From: Gilliamella sp. wkB308
Lineage (GTDB): Bacteria; Pseudomonadota; Gammaproteobacteria; Enterobacterales; Orbaceae
NCBI RefSeq assembly: GCF_001690185.1
Contig: NZ_LZGN01000018.1
Location: 20,873-84,872, forward strand
Direction: 5' to 3'
Length of the DNA: 64,000 nucleotides
Position numbers and translations under genes: made by a program. Shown piece after piece: positions 39,388-49,239 of this stretch. Each line of letters begins with the position of its first letter. Position 1 is the stretch's first letter. The notes beneath the pieces are model-generated. The model had not been told where the DNA came from. It was given only the letters and a program-made list of their open reading frames with translations, and did no database searches.

Positions 39388-39900
39388 ATGGCTATTTTAC
39401 CGGTATTACGTTTTCCTGATGAGCGATTACGCAAAGTTGCAAAACCAGTGACAGCATTTACACCCGAACTACAAACCATTATAGATAATATGATTGAAAC
39501 CATGTATGAGCATAATGGTATAGGACTTGCTGCCACCCAAGTTAATGTACATGAACAAATTATTGTCATTGATGTAACTGAAGATCGTAGCAATGTTTAT
39601 GTAATCATTAATCCAGAAGTGATTAGCCAAGAGGGTGAGACAGGCATAGAAGAGGGTTGTTTATCCATCCCGGATTGTCGAGGATTTGTACCAAGAGCCA
39701 AAAAAATTAAGATTAAAGCGCTCGATCGCAATGGAAACCCTTACCAAATTGATGCTGATGAGCTTCTTGCGATTTGTATTCAACATGAAATGGATCATTT
39801 AAAAGGTAAGCTATTTGTTGACTATCTTTCTCCTTTAAAACGTCAACGAATCGAACAAAAAATGAAAAAAATGGCTCGAGAAGAGCTTAAAAGTAGATAA
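39388..39900 (+). CDS. def: Peptide deformylase
   Basis: A 170-residue metalloenzyme that removes formyl from new proteins. The three motifs are complete: [16 protein letters not shown] (metal Cys) and HEMDH (two metal His and catalytic Glu). An AGGAG lies upstream at 39368-39372. The gene fmt, which normally follows, is not next to it here; flagellar genes follow on the other strand. Confidence 0.98.
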   Translation: MAILPVLRFPDERLRKVAKPVTAFTPELQTIIDNMIETMYEHNGIGLAATQVNVHEQIIVIDVTEDRSNVYVIINPEVISQEGETGIEEGCLSIPDCRGFVPRAKKIKIKALDRNGNPYQIDADELLAICIQHEMDHLKGKLFVDYLSPLKRQRIEQKMKKMAREELKSR

Positions 39901-39916
39901 AAATAATGATAATTCA

Positions 39917-39966
39917 TGCGGTAATTTAACTGAAGATACCCATTCTATTTGTTGAACTACCGCATA
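39917..39966 (+). terminator. Possible terminator of def
   Basis: ATGCGGTA (39917-39924) pairs with TACCGCAT (39959-39966) across a long partly pairing loop, followed by AAATATTTTTT. Confidence 0.45.
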
Positions 39967-40102
39967 AATATTTTTTATTTAACCAATCGTCAAAAGGTTT
40001 CTCTCCGAGAGTTTTATTACTTAGAACGATCTTTCATCTGTATAAATTACAATATGTAATAACTGTTTTATCGCCACTTTTAGGATACTTTGCTTAAACT
40101 AT

Positions 40103-40897
40103 TTAACCGGCTAATGCTATTAGTATTGTTGATATATATTCAAATATCTGTTCAAACACAAATTCGGCAAAAGCGGGTAACATCGACATTAAATATGTGA
40201 GCATGATTAATCCTAATAATAAGGTTAGGGGATAACCAATAACAAAAATGGATAGTTGAGGCGTCATTCTATTTAATAGTCCTAACGCCATATTGATAAT
40301 TAATAACAAAGCCATTAAGGGTAATGCTAACATTATCCCATTAATAAATAGTAATCGGCTGATATCAATCAAAGTAAGAACGCCATTTGCTTTAAGCGGT
40401 AAAGTTGTTATTGGAATGATGTCAAAACTATTGGCTAGTCCATACAATAGCCATAAATGACAATCTAAACTAAGAAAAATTAATAAAGCGATGATATTGA
40501 TGAAACGCGACAATACCGATGTTGATGGCCCACCAATAGGATCAAAAAAAGTAGCCATACCTAGACCCATTTGCATACCAATTAATTCACCAGCTACTCT
40601 CATGGTCATAAAGGCAAGTTGCATAGCAAGACCCATTAACACGCCGATAATAACTTGCTGCGCAATCATCCAGATACCCATTAACGAATAAAGTGTTAAA
40701 GGTTCATTGGTTGTGGGTAATGGTAACAAAATTGCAATGAGTAAAGCTAAACTGATTTTGACTCGGTTAGGTACCTCTTTTTCGCCAGTAATCGGGGCAA
40801 CCATAATTAATGCTAAAATACGCACAAAGGGTAAAAACGAGTTTTTGACCCAAGAAAAGAAATCAATATCAAATAAATAATTAATATCAAATTCCAT
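40103..40897 (-). CDS. fliR: Flagellar export apparatus protein FliR
   Basis: A 264-residue inner-membrane protein of the flagellar type III export gate, with about six to eight spans and the conserved GEKEVPNRVKISLALLIA and GMQMGLGMATFFDP stretches. Last gene of fliFGHIJKLMNOPQR, six bases after fliQ. Confidence 0.95.
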   Translation of the reverse strand: MEFDINYLFDIDFFSWVKNSFLPFVRILALIMVAPITGEKEVPNRVKISLALLIAILLPLPTTNEPLTLYSLMGIWMIAQQVIIGVLMGLAMQLAFMTMRVAGELIGMQMGLGMATFFDPIGGPSTSVLSRFINIIALLIFLSLDCHLWLLYGLANSFDIIPITTLPLKANGVLTLIDISRLLFINGIMLALPLMALLLIINMALGLLNRMTPQLSIFVIGYPLTLLLGLIMLTYLMSMLPAFAEFVFEQIFEYISTILIALAG

Positions 40898-40902
40898 TAA
40901 AT

Positions 40903-41172
40903 TTAGCTGGTTAGGTTTGGAATGTTGGTAATAACAATTTTAATATAGTCAGTCATTGTCGATAGCATTGACGGACCTAAAACAATTAAGACAACAATCA
41001 CTGCTAAAATTTTAGGAATAAAAGATAAGGTCATTTCGTTAATTTGAGTTGCAGCTTGTAATAAACTAATAATTAATCCTGTCACCAATGCGGCTAAAAG
41101 TAAGGGACCAGCAAGTGAGGCTGCGACTTTGACAGCTTGAATGGCAAGTGTACTAATCGAATCAGGTGACAT
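40903..41172 (-). CDS. fliQ: Flagellar export apparatus protein FliQ
   Basis: An 89-residue protein with two transmembrane hairpin helices (about residues 14-40 and 50-78), part of the FliPQR export channel. GLIISLLQAATQINEMTLSFIPK is the family signature. Between fliP and fliR. Confidence 0.95.
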   Translation of the reverse strand: MSPDSISTLAIQAVKVAASLAGPLLLAALVTGLIISLLQAATQINEMTLSFIPKILAVIVVLIVLGPSMLSTMTDYIKIVITNIPNLTS

Positions 41173-41209
41173 AATTTTCCTTAATTTAAGAATCTTGAAT
41201 TTACGGTTT

Positions 41210-41962
41210 TCAACTAAAAAAGCTCTGTGCCAGTGAACCTAGTAACAAATGCCAACCATCGGCTAAGACAAACAACATTAATTTGAATGGTAGTGATACG
41301 GTTGCAGGCGGTACCATCATCATACCTAATGCCATTAACGTACTTGCAACAACTAAATCAATGACTAAAAAGGGAATAAAAATCGTAAAACCAATTTGGA
41401 AGGCTGTTTTTAATTCACTGACGACAAAAGCTGGAACTAGCACGTTTAACGGTACTTGTTCACGTGTTTCAACTTCGTTGATATGAGACATATTCATAAA
41501 CAAGGCTAAATCATTTTCCCGAGTTTGGCTTAGCATAAATTCGCGTAATGGTTTTGCAGCTGTTGTTAAGCCTTCTTGCATCGTGATTTGATTTTGTGAA
41601 TAAGGAATATAAGCATCTTGATAAATTTTATCAATCACTGGTGACATAATAAAAAATGTCATAAATAGTGCAATGCCCAAAATAACTTGGTTGGGTGGGG
41701 CTGATTGCGTGCCAAGTGCATTGCGTAATAATCCCAATACAATGATGATTCGGGTAAAACTGGTCATCAAAAGTAAAATAGCAGGTATAAACGTTAGTAA
41801 CGTTAAAAATACCAATGTTTCAACAGGTAAAGACCAACTATGTTCACCATTTTGTATTGTTTCAGTCATAAACGGGAGTGATGAAGGATCGGCAAAACAA
41901 AATCGGCTAAAAGACAATAAGCTTGATAATGTCGTTAGCAATATAAAAAATTTTAACCGCAC
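41210..41962 (-). CDS. fliP: Flagellar export apparatus protein FliP
   Basis: A 250-residue core subunit of the flagellar export channel, with a cleaved signal peptide (residues 1-24). [25 protein letters not shown] and [25 protein letters not shown] are the family motifs. It lies six bases after fliO. Confidence 0.97.
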   Translation of the reverse strand: MRLKFFILLTTLSSLLSFSRFCFADPSSLPFMTETIQNGEHSWSLPVETLVFLTLLTFIPAILLLMTSFTRIIIVLGLLRNALGTQSAPPNQVILGIALFMTFFIMSPVIDKIYQDAYIPYSQNQITMQEGLTTAAKPLREFMLSQTRENDLALFMNMSHINEVETREQVPLNVLVPAFVVSELKTAFQIGFTIFIPFLVIDLVVASTLMALGMMMVPPATVSLPFKLMLFVLADGWHLLLGSLAQSFFS

Positions 41963-41968
41963 AAGGTA

Positions 41969-42412
41969 TCACTCCTTTTTCGTTTTTAACGCTGATTGCA
42001 AGATTTGCTTAAACAGGTTGTTATCCATTGATTTTTCAATAGATGTTGATTGTGAGAATAATTTCTCGGCACGTTGTTCATCAATGGTATGTAGTAACGT
42101 CATATGATGCGAAGTGATACCGACCACCAATAATTGCTTATCCACCTCAACTAAAATGATTCGTTCTTTTGGGCTAATGCAATGCATTGCTTTAACCTGA
42201 ATAAATGCATTGCGTTTCTTCTTATGACCCAGACGTTTAACTATCCAACCTAACAATAGAATCATAAAAATGACACCAATTAGGGCTGTGCCAATTGATG
42301 TACCCATTTGACTGTAAAGATTTAATTCAGATGATGACGATACAGTATTGCTCGTGATACTTTGGCTACTTGAGGTTGCGATCTGAGTCATATATTTCGG
42401 ATTTATCGCCAT
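41969..42412 (-). CDS. fliO: Flagellar assembly protein FliO
   Basis: A 147-residue membrane protein that helps FliP assemble. One span near residues 38-60 is followed by the cytosolic FliO domain (VKAMHCISPKERIILVEVDKQLLVVGIT region). Its start overlaps the fliN stop by one base (TAATG). Confidence 0.88.
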   Translation of the reverse strand: MAINPKYMTQIATSSSQSITSNTVSSSSELNLYSQMGTSIGTALIGVIFMILLLGWIVKRLGHKKKRNAFIQVKAMHCISPKERIILVEVDKQLLVVGITSHHMTLLHTIDEQRAEKLFSQSTSIEKSMDNNLFKQILQSALKTKKE

Positions 42413-42792
42413 TAACGGCTCAGTCTACGCACACGTTCGGAAGGTGTAATAATATCGGTAATACGTACACCGTAATTATCTCCAACAACGACAATTTCGC
42501 CTTGTGCAATCAAATAACCATTGATCAAAATATCTAAAGGTTCGCCAGCAAGACCGTCGAGCGCAATCACTGATCCTTGGGTAAGATTGAGTAAATCTTT
42601 GATTGTCATTTTAGTTCGACCAAGTTCGACACTTAAATGAACAGGAATATCTAAAATAAGATTAATATCTTGTTTTTTATCTTCTGTGTGATTAGGTGAA
42701 AGTGTTTCAAAAATGGCTTCTTTGGCGATGAGTTCATCACTGGTCGTATCATTCGCTTGGTTTTCGTCATTATTTTGTTTGTTATCAGTCAT
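42412..42792 (-). CDS. fliN: Flagellar motor switch protein FliN
   Basis: A 126-residue C-ring subunit. The SpoA domain (about residues 45-122) includes DIPVHLSVELGRTKMTIKDLL and EPLDILINGYLIAQGEIVVV. The ATG at 42792 has an AGGGGA Shine-Dalgarno about six bases upstream; an ATG five codons earlier has none. It overlaps fliM by eight bases. Confidence 0.95.
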   Translation of the reverse strand: MTDNKQNNDENQANDTTSDELIAKEAIFETLSPNHTEDKKQDINLILDIPVHLSVELGRTKMTIKDLLNLTQGSVIALDGLAGEPLDILINGYLIAQGEIVVVGDNYGVRITDIITPSERVRRLSR

Positions 42793-43831
42793 TGAATTCC
42801 CCTTCATTCAATTGTTCTAATACAGGATTAATTACTTGTTCTACTTGGATAGCATATTGTTTATGGGTTTTACCATAGTGACCTTTTAATATAGGTACGC
42901 CACCAACAGTTACATCAAGAAGAGTTGGTTTTTCGATAACTAAAATATCATCTACTTTTAGCGCGAGTAGCCTGTCTACTGTTGTTTGAATTGTCGTAAA
43001 GTTAGCGACCAATTCAATGGTAGATTGTTTGATGCCGCTGGTTAAGGAACTCATCCAAATGTTATCATCTTGATGCGTTTGTTGCTCAATCGGCGGTTTT
43101 ATCAGTAACTCTTTAATGGGTTCAACCATTGAATAAGGAATACAGATACTGAATGTTGTTTTAGAATTGCCAATTTCAACTTTAAAGTTGGATGTTAATA
43201 CAACATCATCCGGTGAACTTGTGATGTTGGTAAATTTACTCTGTATTTCTGAACGAATGTATTCAGTTTCAATTGTATATATATCTGTCCAAGCATTTTG
43301 ATAAAACGTTAATGCTAGTTCGAGTACGCGTTTAATAATTTGCTGTTCGGTATGGGTAAATTCCCGTTCTTCTGTATCGAGTTGCGAAGCATGCCCATCA
43401 CCACCAAATAAAGTATCAACTACGGTATAAACAATCTCAGGTGAAAACGCAAATAAGCTTGAACCTCGCAATGGATTGAGGTGGACAAGATTTAAATGGT
43501 TAGCCGCTGAAATCTGTGAAAACTCTTTAAAAGTTTGAGGTTCAATAGGTGAAGCAATAACATCCGTATTCCGTCTTAATAAGTTAAATAAACCGATTCT
43601 AAATTGACGAGCAAAGCGCTCATTCACAATTTCTAATGCAGTTAAACGTTCAGGAATAAAACTATGTTTGACAGATAAATCATAAGGTTTAACTTCAATT
43701 TTTTTTGATGATATATGATTGTCAGGATCTTTCTTATTTGACGTCATTAGTTTGTCTTCGGACGGCGGTAAGCTATCAGAAGACTCTTTCATATCGGGCG
43801 TAGGCGCTTGCTTATCCGGCATGATAATCAC
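42785..43831 (-). CDS. fliM: Flagellar motor switch protein FliM
   Basis: A 348-residue C-ring protein. After a roughly 45-residue Pro/Ser-rich N-terminus comes the CheC-like middle domain (LTALEIVNERFARQFRIGL; GDGHASQLDTEEREFTHTEQ) and a C-terminal SpoA domain. The extreme N-terminus, where CheY-P normally binds (LSQxEIDALL in E. coli), does not show that motif; it reads MIIMPDKQAPTPDMKESSD. Its start overlaps the fliL stop by four bases. Confidence 0.95.
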   Translation of the reverse strand: MIIMPDKQAPTPDMKESSDSLPPSEDKLMTSNKKDPDNHISSKKIEVKPYDLSVKHSFIPERLTALEIVNERFARQFRIGLFNLLRRNTDVIASPIEPQTFKEFSQISAANHLNLVHLNPLRGSSLFAFSPEIVYTVVDTLFGGDGHASQLDTEEREFTHTEQQIIKRVLELALTFYQNAWTDIYTIETEYIRSEIQSKFTNITSSPDDVVLTSNFKVEIGNSKTTFSICIPYSMVEPIKELLIKPPIEQQTHQDDNIWMSSLTSGIKQSTIELVANFTTIQTTVDRLLALKVDDILVIEKPTLLDVTVGGVPILKGHYGKTHKQYAIQVEQVINPVLEQLNEGEFND

Positions 43832-44295
43832 CGTATGATAAAATCAGTAAACAATACTTCATCAACCTTCACTGAATGTTTGGGGTCGTATTGTCTGGAT
43901 AGAGCGACTTTTATTTGTTCTTGTAAATCGATCTTGCCTGTCTCTTGCTTTAAGTTATTAACGTATTGTTTAGAGGTTAACAGCAATACATCGCTTCTGA
44001 CTTCCGGTAAATACTCTAATAGTACAGATTTTTGTTCTTCATCCGCCACACGTAATACCATACCAACATAAAGAATTTTATTAATTTCAGCACTGTCTTC
44101 TGAAGTTGGTAATGAAAGTGTAAACGGTTTTAGTGTTAAAAATACTGGTGATAAAACTGGTGGCTCTTCTTTAGCTTTAATTGTATTTTTAGACTGATTT
44201 TGGAACCATAAATAGGCAGTTGTTGCTAATGCTAACATTGTAATGATAATAAGTATTAAGTTCAAAATACTCACTTTTTTCTTGGAAGTTGGCAT
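43828..44295 (-). CDS. fliL: Flagellar basal body-associated protein FliL
   Basis: A 155-residue single-span membrane protein that supports stators. The ATG at 44295 gives MPTSKKKVSIL followed by the span (about residues 11-31); the frame extends 40 codons further up but without family similarity. The periplasmic domain has FLTLKPFTLSLP, followed by LRVADEEQK. A gap of about 180 bases separates it from fliK. Confidence 0.88.
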   Translation of the reverse strand: MPTSKKKVSILNLILIIITMLALATTAYLWFQNQSKNTIKAKEEPPVLSPVFLTLKPFTLSLPTSEDSAEINKILYVGMVLRVADEEQKSVLLEYLPEVRSDVLLLTSKQYVNNLKQETGKIDLQEQIKVALSRQYDPKHSVKVDEVLFTDFIIR

Positions 44296-44393
44296 GTTTA
44301 TTCTTATCTCAGTTGAAATTTTGAAAAAATAATAACCAATTGAATGGTTAAAAATACAAGAATAATAGATCAAACCGACAGAATTGATTTGAA

Positions 44394-44421
44394 GAATAGG
44401 CGATAAAAATATCACCTATTC
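44394..44421. terminator. Hairpin in the fliK-fliL gap
   Basis: GAATAGGCGATA-AAAA-TATCACCTATTC, a 12-base stem with one mismatch. The T run follows it on the plus strand, opposite to the operon, so its role for fliL transcription is unclear. The 180-base gap it lies in is unusual for this otherwise overlapping operon. Confidence 0.5.
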
Positions 44422-44475
44422 AGCCTTTTTATTTTCTCATCATTTAAAAAAATAAACGCAATGCCATATTCAGCT

Positions 44476-45648
44476 TTACGCAAATATACTTAACCCTGAT
44501 TTTGCCAAATGGTGACTAACCTGACTAGATTGATGAATTTCCTCAATAACGTTTGAATGTTCGATTATTGGGAGTTGACGATTCTTTGTTTGTTGATGCT
44601 GTGCCGACTGATCAGCATCATTCATCATCGAAAAGTCACTAATATTGGCTTGCTCTAGTGTAATACCTTGTTCTTCAAGCGAACTTTTCAGATACGGTAA
44701 GGCAGATTCTAATACGCTTTTGACTACCGTATGCGCAGCCATCATATGCAAATTCATTTTATCTTCCAACATATCCAATTTTATATGTAATGAACCTAGC
44801 TCTTGAGGATTAAGTTTAATATTCGCCGTTTGAATCCCTTGCCGGTTAAACATGATGATCTGCTCAGTAAGTGATGACGGCCATTGTTGATTTGTGACTG
44901 CGACAGGCAAGTTTATCGACGTGGTGATTTTTGAGGGAGTCAACGTTAACCCTGTTGGATCTTGTCCATACGATGATGTGGTTATTGCTGTATCTTGATT
45001 AAGAGTAATATCGTTGGTGAACTGCTGTATCGAAACATGACGTTGTTGGTTTGGTAATTCTGGTCTAGCATTATTCAACGGAAAATGATTATTTGTGACA
45101 GCTGATAATTGACGATTTGAACTCTTTTTTAAAGTTGCTGTTTCAGTGTTATTTAAGTTCGCACTAAAACGATATTGGTTATTTGACTTTATAGCCATAT
45201 TGTTTTGCAATGAAAGTTCATCGATCATTGCTTCATGTTCATCAATGCTATTGACTAGTAATCGTTGCTCGTCATCAGTGATATCTGATGCAAGAAAATT
45301 TAACCTGTTGATTGCATCATTTAATGGGTTAGTGATCGCACTATTAAGATGATATGAAAGTTGACTTGCCTGTAATTTGTCACGCATTTCCGATTGAATC
45401 ATACTGGTATCATATGGGAAAACAGGGAGAATTAACCCATCAAATTTATTGTTTTGATCATCAAATTCACACCCCTCGTACTCATTCTGATTTAGGTTAT
45501 TTGGCTGTTCTGGATGCGATAACGGCTTTTCATTGTCAGCCAATAACTGCTGAAAAAGATTCGCATCATTCACATTAGCTTCCTCATCAAGTTGTTTAGA
45601 TAGATTCGTTGATATTAATTGCATATCACAATTTAAATTAATATTCAT
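44476..45648 (-). CDS. fliK: Flagellar hook-length control protein FliK
   Basis: A 390-residue secreted ruler protein. The poorly conserved N-terminal two thirds are Asn/Gln rich; the C-terminal switch domain (about residues 255-345) has IKLNPQELGSLHIKLDM, then MMAAHTVVKSVLE and LPYLKSSLEEQGI. The ATG at 45648 has AAGGAG eight bases upstream and overlaps the fliJ stop by 11 bases; an ATG 13 codons earlier lacks a site. Confidence 0.9.
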   Translation of the reverse strand: MNINLNCDMQLISTNLSKQLDEEANVNDANLFQQLLADNEKPLSHPEQPNNLNQNEYEGCEFDDQNNKFDGLILPVFPYDTSMIQSEMRDKLQASQLSYHLNSAITNPLNDAINRLNFLASDITDDEQRLLVNSIDEHEAMIDELSLQNNMAIKSNNQYRFSANLNNTETATLKKSSNRQLSAVTNNHFPLNNARPELPNQQRHVSIQQFTNDITLNQDTAITTSSYGQDPTGLTLTPSKITTSINLPVAVTNQQWPSSLTEQIIMFNRQGIQTANIKLNPQELGSLHIKLDMLEDKMNLHMMAAHTVVKSVLESALPYLKSSLEEQGITLEQANISDFSMMNDADQSAQHQQTKNRQLPIIEHSNVIEEIHQSSQVSHHLAKSGLSIFA

Positions 45649-46102
45649 GTAATACTCTCCTTGATAACTGTTGCTGGGCAAATTCATCCGTCATTTTTTG
45701 CTGTAATCGATTTTGAAGTTGTAATTGCTTTTTGTGCTGTTTTTCTAATAACGTGGTGTAGGTATTCAAACTTTTATTGGATTGATTAAGTTCGTTGGTT
45801 ATCTGTTGTTGTTTAATCGCTAATGTGAGAAGCAATTTTTTTTGTTGTTCGATACCTTGCTCAATATTGGCTATAAATGCGGTAAAATTAGTTAATTCGC
45901 ATCCTTTAATACCATTAGATAAAGCGCTATTTAATTGCTGTTGATATTCAGCGTAATAATCATTAAGTACCTTAAGTTGTGATTGTGCTTGTTGATGACT
46001 TTCGTTTGCTTTTTTTAATCGAATCAAACTATCATCAATCGATTTTTGTGCTAACTGTTTCAAAGTTAAAAAAGCATGTTGTGTTGAATTTTTATTGTTC
46101 AT
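45638..46102 (-). CDS. fliJ: Flagellar export protein FliJ
   Basis: A 154-residue, almost entirely coiled-coil protein that couples the FliI ATPase to the export gate. Gln/Leu-rich heptads run through the whole length. Identified mainly by position between fliI and fliK and by size; sequence conservation of FliJ is always low. Confidence 0.85.
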   Translation of the reverse strand: MNNKNSTQHAFLTLKQLAQKSIDDSLIRLKKANESHQQAQSQLKVLNDYYAEYQQQLNSALSNGIKGCELTNFTAFIANIEQGIEQQKKLLLTLAIKQQQITNELNQSNKSLNTYTTLLEKQHKKQLQLQNRLQQKMTDEFAQQQLSRRVLHEY

Positions 46103-46111
46103 GATACTTCC

Positions 46112-47488
46112 TTACGATCCCATGGCGTTAGGATCAACAATTGCAACTAGCTGTTGATAGGCTTCTTGATAACTACAATGTTCATTAATCCCTTGCTGTA
46201 AAAAGGTTTGCATAGCCGGAAATAGCGTAATTGCTTTATCTAATAAAGGATCAGTACCGGCGACATAAGCACCCACATTAATTAAATCACGATTGCGTTG
46301 AAAGCTCGAAAACAGTTGTTTGAACAAACGTGATTTTTTCTCATCTTCAGGTGCGGTGAGATCTGTCATGACACGGCTAATGGATGCTTCTATATCAATA
46401 GCTGGATAATGCCCCGATTCAGCAAGTGAGCGTGAAAGTACAATGTGCCCGTCTAAAATAGCTCGAGCTGAATCAGCAATCGGATCTTGTTGATCATCTC
46501 CCTCAGTTAAAACGGTATAAAATGCGGTAATCGCGCCTTTACCATGATTATCATTACCGGCTCTTTCAACCAGAGCGGGTAATTTAGCAAATACCGAAGG
46601 GGGATAACCTTTAGTTGCTGGTGGCTCACCGATAGCTAAGGCAATTTCACGCTGCGCCATTGCGTAGCGTGTAAGTGAATCCATAATTAAAAGGACATTT
46701 AACCCTTGTTCACGAAAAGATTCCGCAATTTTGGTGGCGTAAGTTGCCCCTTGTAAACGTAATAGCGGTGATACATCTGCTGGTGCTGCTACCACGACAG
46801 CGCGTGACAGTCCTTCTTCGCCTAAAATATTTTCGATAAAGTCTTTAACTTCTCGTCCCCGTTCGCCGATTAAACCAACGACAATAACATCTGCTTGGGT
46901 GTAGCGTGCCATCATACCGAGTAACACACTTTTACCGACGCCCGAACCGGCAAATAAACCCATTCGCTGTCCTTGCCCAACGGTAAGTAAAGCATTGATT
47001 GCTCTAACCCCTACATCGAGCACTTGATGAATGGGCGTGCGTTGCAATGGATTGAGTGTTTTACTCGATAAGCCTTGATACTCGACATTTTCTGGTAAGG
47101 GCTTACCGTCTAACGGTTTTCCCATTGCGTCAACAACTCGCCCCAATAACGTCATACCAACCGGTAATAATTTGTGACTAAAATGGGCTAAATCGTATTG
47201 TGCGGTGTACACTCTTGCGCCCAGTAAAATACCGTCAGTGGATTCGAATGGCATTAGGTAAAGTGTATGTGCATTAAACCCTACCACTTCGCATTCAACG
47301 GCATCAATTTGACCTTGACACTGTCTTTCAATATAACAGTTGGAGCCTAATGGTAATTTTAATCCGACTGCTTCAAGGACTAATCCAGACGCTTTCACTA
47401 ATCGACCATAATGGCGAATTAATGATAAGTCTTTAAGCTGCTTTGTGGCTTGAAGGAGTTTGGTTGACCATTGGCTAGAGTATCGCAC
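46112..47488 (-). CDS. fliI: Flagellar export ATPase FliI
   Basis: A 458-residue ATPase of the type III export apparatus. Walker A is [15 protein letters not shown] (about residue 170), Walker [15 protein letters not shown], and [25 protein letters not shown] is the F1-like signature. Nine bases upstream of fliJ, one base after fliH. Confidence 0.97.
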   Translation of the reverse strand: MRYSSQWSTKLLQATKQLKDLSLIRHYGRLVKASGLVLEAVGLKLPLGSNCYIERQCQGQIDAVECEVVGFNAHTLYLMPFESTDGILLGARVYTAQYDLAHFSHKLLPVGMTLLGRVVDAMGKPLDGKPLPENVEYQGLSSKTLNPLQRTPIHQVLDVGVRAINALLTVGQGQRMGLFAGSGVGKSVLLGMMARYTQADVIVVGLIGERGREVKDFIENILGEEGLSRAVVVAAPADVSPLLRLQGATYATKIAESFREQGLNVLLIMDSLTRYAMAQREIALAIGEPPATKGYPPSVFAKLPALVERAGNDNHGKGAITAFYTVLTEGDDQQDPIADSARAILDGHIVLSRSLAESGHYPAIDIEASISRVMTDLTAPEDEKKSRLFKQLFSSFQRNRDLINVGAYVAGTDPLLDKAITLFPAMQTFLQQGINEHCSYQEAYQQLVAIVDPNAMGS

Positions 47489-47489
47489 G

Positions 47490-48260
47490 TTAATGGTTCT
47501 CGCCTAGTAAATGATCAGACATCATTTGCCAATGTTGATTAATATTGCTATTCACTTCGTTGGTATCTGTCAATAATTTACATCCGCCTTCTTCGACATT
47601 TGCATCGGCGATAAATTGCCATTGATGCAAATTAATATCATCATTTAACATCGGTTCTAACCAGCGTAAATCAGCAGGGTTAAGGCGTAATACAATCGGA
47701 TCTGATAGCATGGAACATTGTTCAACTAATTGATTAATCGTGTGCATTAATTGCTTTTGTTTAACTTTAGATAGGCTACCAACCGTTTTTTGTGCTGCAA
47801 CTAATGCCAAATCAAATAATTGAGGCACAATTAATTCATCAATCTCTTTAATGGATTGCTCAAAATTGTTGATTAAGTTTGTGATGGCTTGAACAGCTTG
47901 CTTTTTTTCATCATCAAGTTGTTGTTCAATCTGTTCACGACCTTGCTGTTGACCAACTAAATATCCTTGGTCATACCCAGATTGTTTGCCACTATCAAAA
48001 CCCTCTTTTTGACCTTGTTCAAATCCTTCTTGATAGGCTTGTGATTTTGCTTCTTGCTTTAACTGTTCTAACTCTTCTTCACTAATAGAGGGAGCAGGTA
48101 CAACATCTATGTGTTCTGGCTCAGACTCACATTCTACTTCGTCAACCTGGGAGGCCATAGATTGTTGTGTTAATGGTGAAAAGTCTGATGACGATAAATC
48201 CTGAAAACAGAGCGGTTCCCAGCTTAATTTATCTGAACTATTACACATATTCGTCATCAC
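47490..48260 (-). CDS. fliH: Flagellar assembly protein FliH
   Basis: A 256-residue regulator that holds FliI at the C-ring. It has an acidic N-terminus, then glycine-containing repeats ([20 protein letters not shown] and following) typical of FliH, and a C-terminal FliH/YscL domain. Its first 20 bases overlap the end of fliG. Confidence 0.92.
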   Translation of the reverse strand: MMTNMCNSSDKLSWEPLCFQDLSSSDFSPLTQQSMASQVDEVECESEPEHIDVVPAPSISEEELEQLKQEAKSQAYQEGFEQGQKEGFDSGKQSGYDQGYLVGQQQGREQIEQQLDDEKKQAVQAITNLINNFEQSIKEIDELIVPQLFDLALVAAQKTVGSLSKVKQKQLMHTINQLVEQCSMLSDPIVLRLNPADLRWLEPMLNDDINLHQWQFIADANVEEGGCKLLTDTNEVNSNINQHWQMMSDHLLGENH

Positions 48261-49239
48261 CGCTACTTAAGATAACTTCACCGGTTTCAGCTAAGCGACG
48301 CGCAATAACCAAGATTTTCTTCTGCTCCGTTTCTACTTGTGATAAGCGGACAGGCGGTCTGTTTTCAAGGTCTTCACGTAAAATAGAGGCTGCGCGTTGT
48401 GACATATTGCTAAGTAACTTGTCACGTAATGCAATTGATGCACCTTTTAATGCAATGATTAATGTCTCGTTATCGACATCCTTAAGTAGACGCTGGATAC
48501 TTCTATCATCCACTTCAACCAGATTTTCAAACAAGAACATTTCATCAATAATTTTCTGTGCAAGTTCATTGTCGTAATCGCGTAATGCATTGATAACCAA
48601 CTCTTCTTGTTGGCTCTTCATTAAGTTAATGATTTCGGCTGCGGTTCTGATTCCGCCTAAGTTATTAAGTTTAATATTTTGTCCGTGTAATAATGTTGAT
48701 AATGATGTAGATAATAATCGGAGTGCTGAAGGTTCAACACCACCAAAGGTAGCAATACGTAACATTACATCATTACGTAAATCGTCATCGAATAGATTTA
48801 AAATTTCCGCTGCTAAATCTCGGTGTAAATGGACTAAAATAGTGGCAATAATTTGTGGATGCTCTTTTTTAACCAAATCTACAGCTCGAGCAGCATCAAC
48901 AAAATTAAGCATTTCAAGACCGTCGGTGGCTTCTTCAATATCTTTTCCTAACAGCTCATCAAGTAAACGACCGGCTTTTTCACTACCAATGGATTTTTCT
49001 AACACCGAGCGTAAATAGCCGTTGGTATCTGTATTGAGTACCGCACACTCTTCCAGTGTTTTTTGGCATTCATTAAGAATACCTTTTAACTGTTCTTGTG
49101 AAAGCTGTGGCAAAGACATCATCGCACTACTGATTTGTTGCACCTCTTTAGGATTGAGATATTGCATCACTTGTGCAGCGATTTCTTCACCTAACACCAT
49201 TAAAACTGTTGCGGCTTTTTGTGATTCATTTAAACTCAT
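48241..49239 (-). CDS. fliG: Flagellar motor switch protein FliG
   Basis: A 332-residue rotor protein that meets the MotA stator. The N-terminal FliF-binding domain starts SLNESQKAATVLMVLGEE; the middle has EHPQIIATILVHL; the C-terminal torque helix has charged residues around LFENLVEVDDRSIQRLLKDVD. Start overlaps fliF by four bases. Confidence 0.97.
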   Translation of the reverse strand: MSLNESQKAATVLMVLGEEIAAQVMQYLNPKEVQQISSAMMSLPQLSQEQLKGILNECQKTLEECAVLNTDTNGYLRSVLEKSIGSEKAGRLLDELLGKDIEEATDGLEMLNFVDAARAVDLVKKEHPQIIATILVHLHRDLAAEILNLFDDDLRNDVMLRIATFGGVEPSALRLLSTSLSTLLHGQNIKLNNLGGIRTAAEIINLMKSQQEELVINALRDYDNELAQKIIDEMFLFENLVEVDDRSIQRLLKDVDNETLIIALKGASIALRDKLLSNMSQRAASILREDLENRPPVRLSQVETEQKKILVIARRLAETGEVILSSGDDEYV

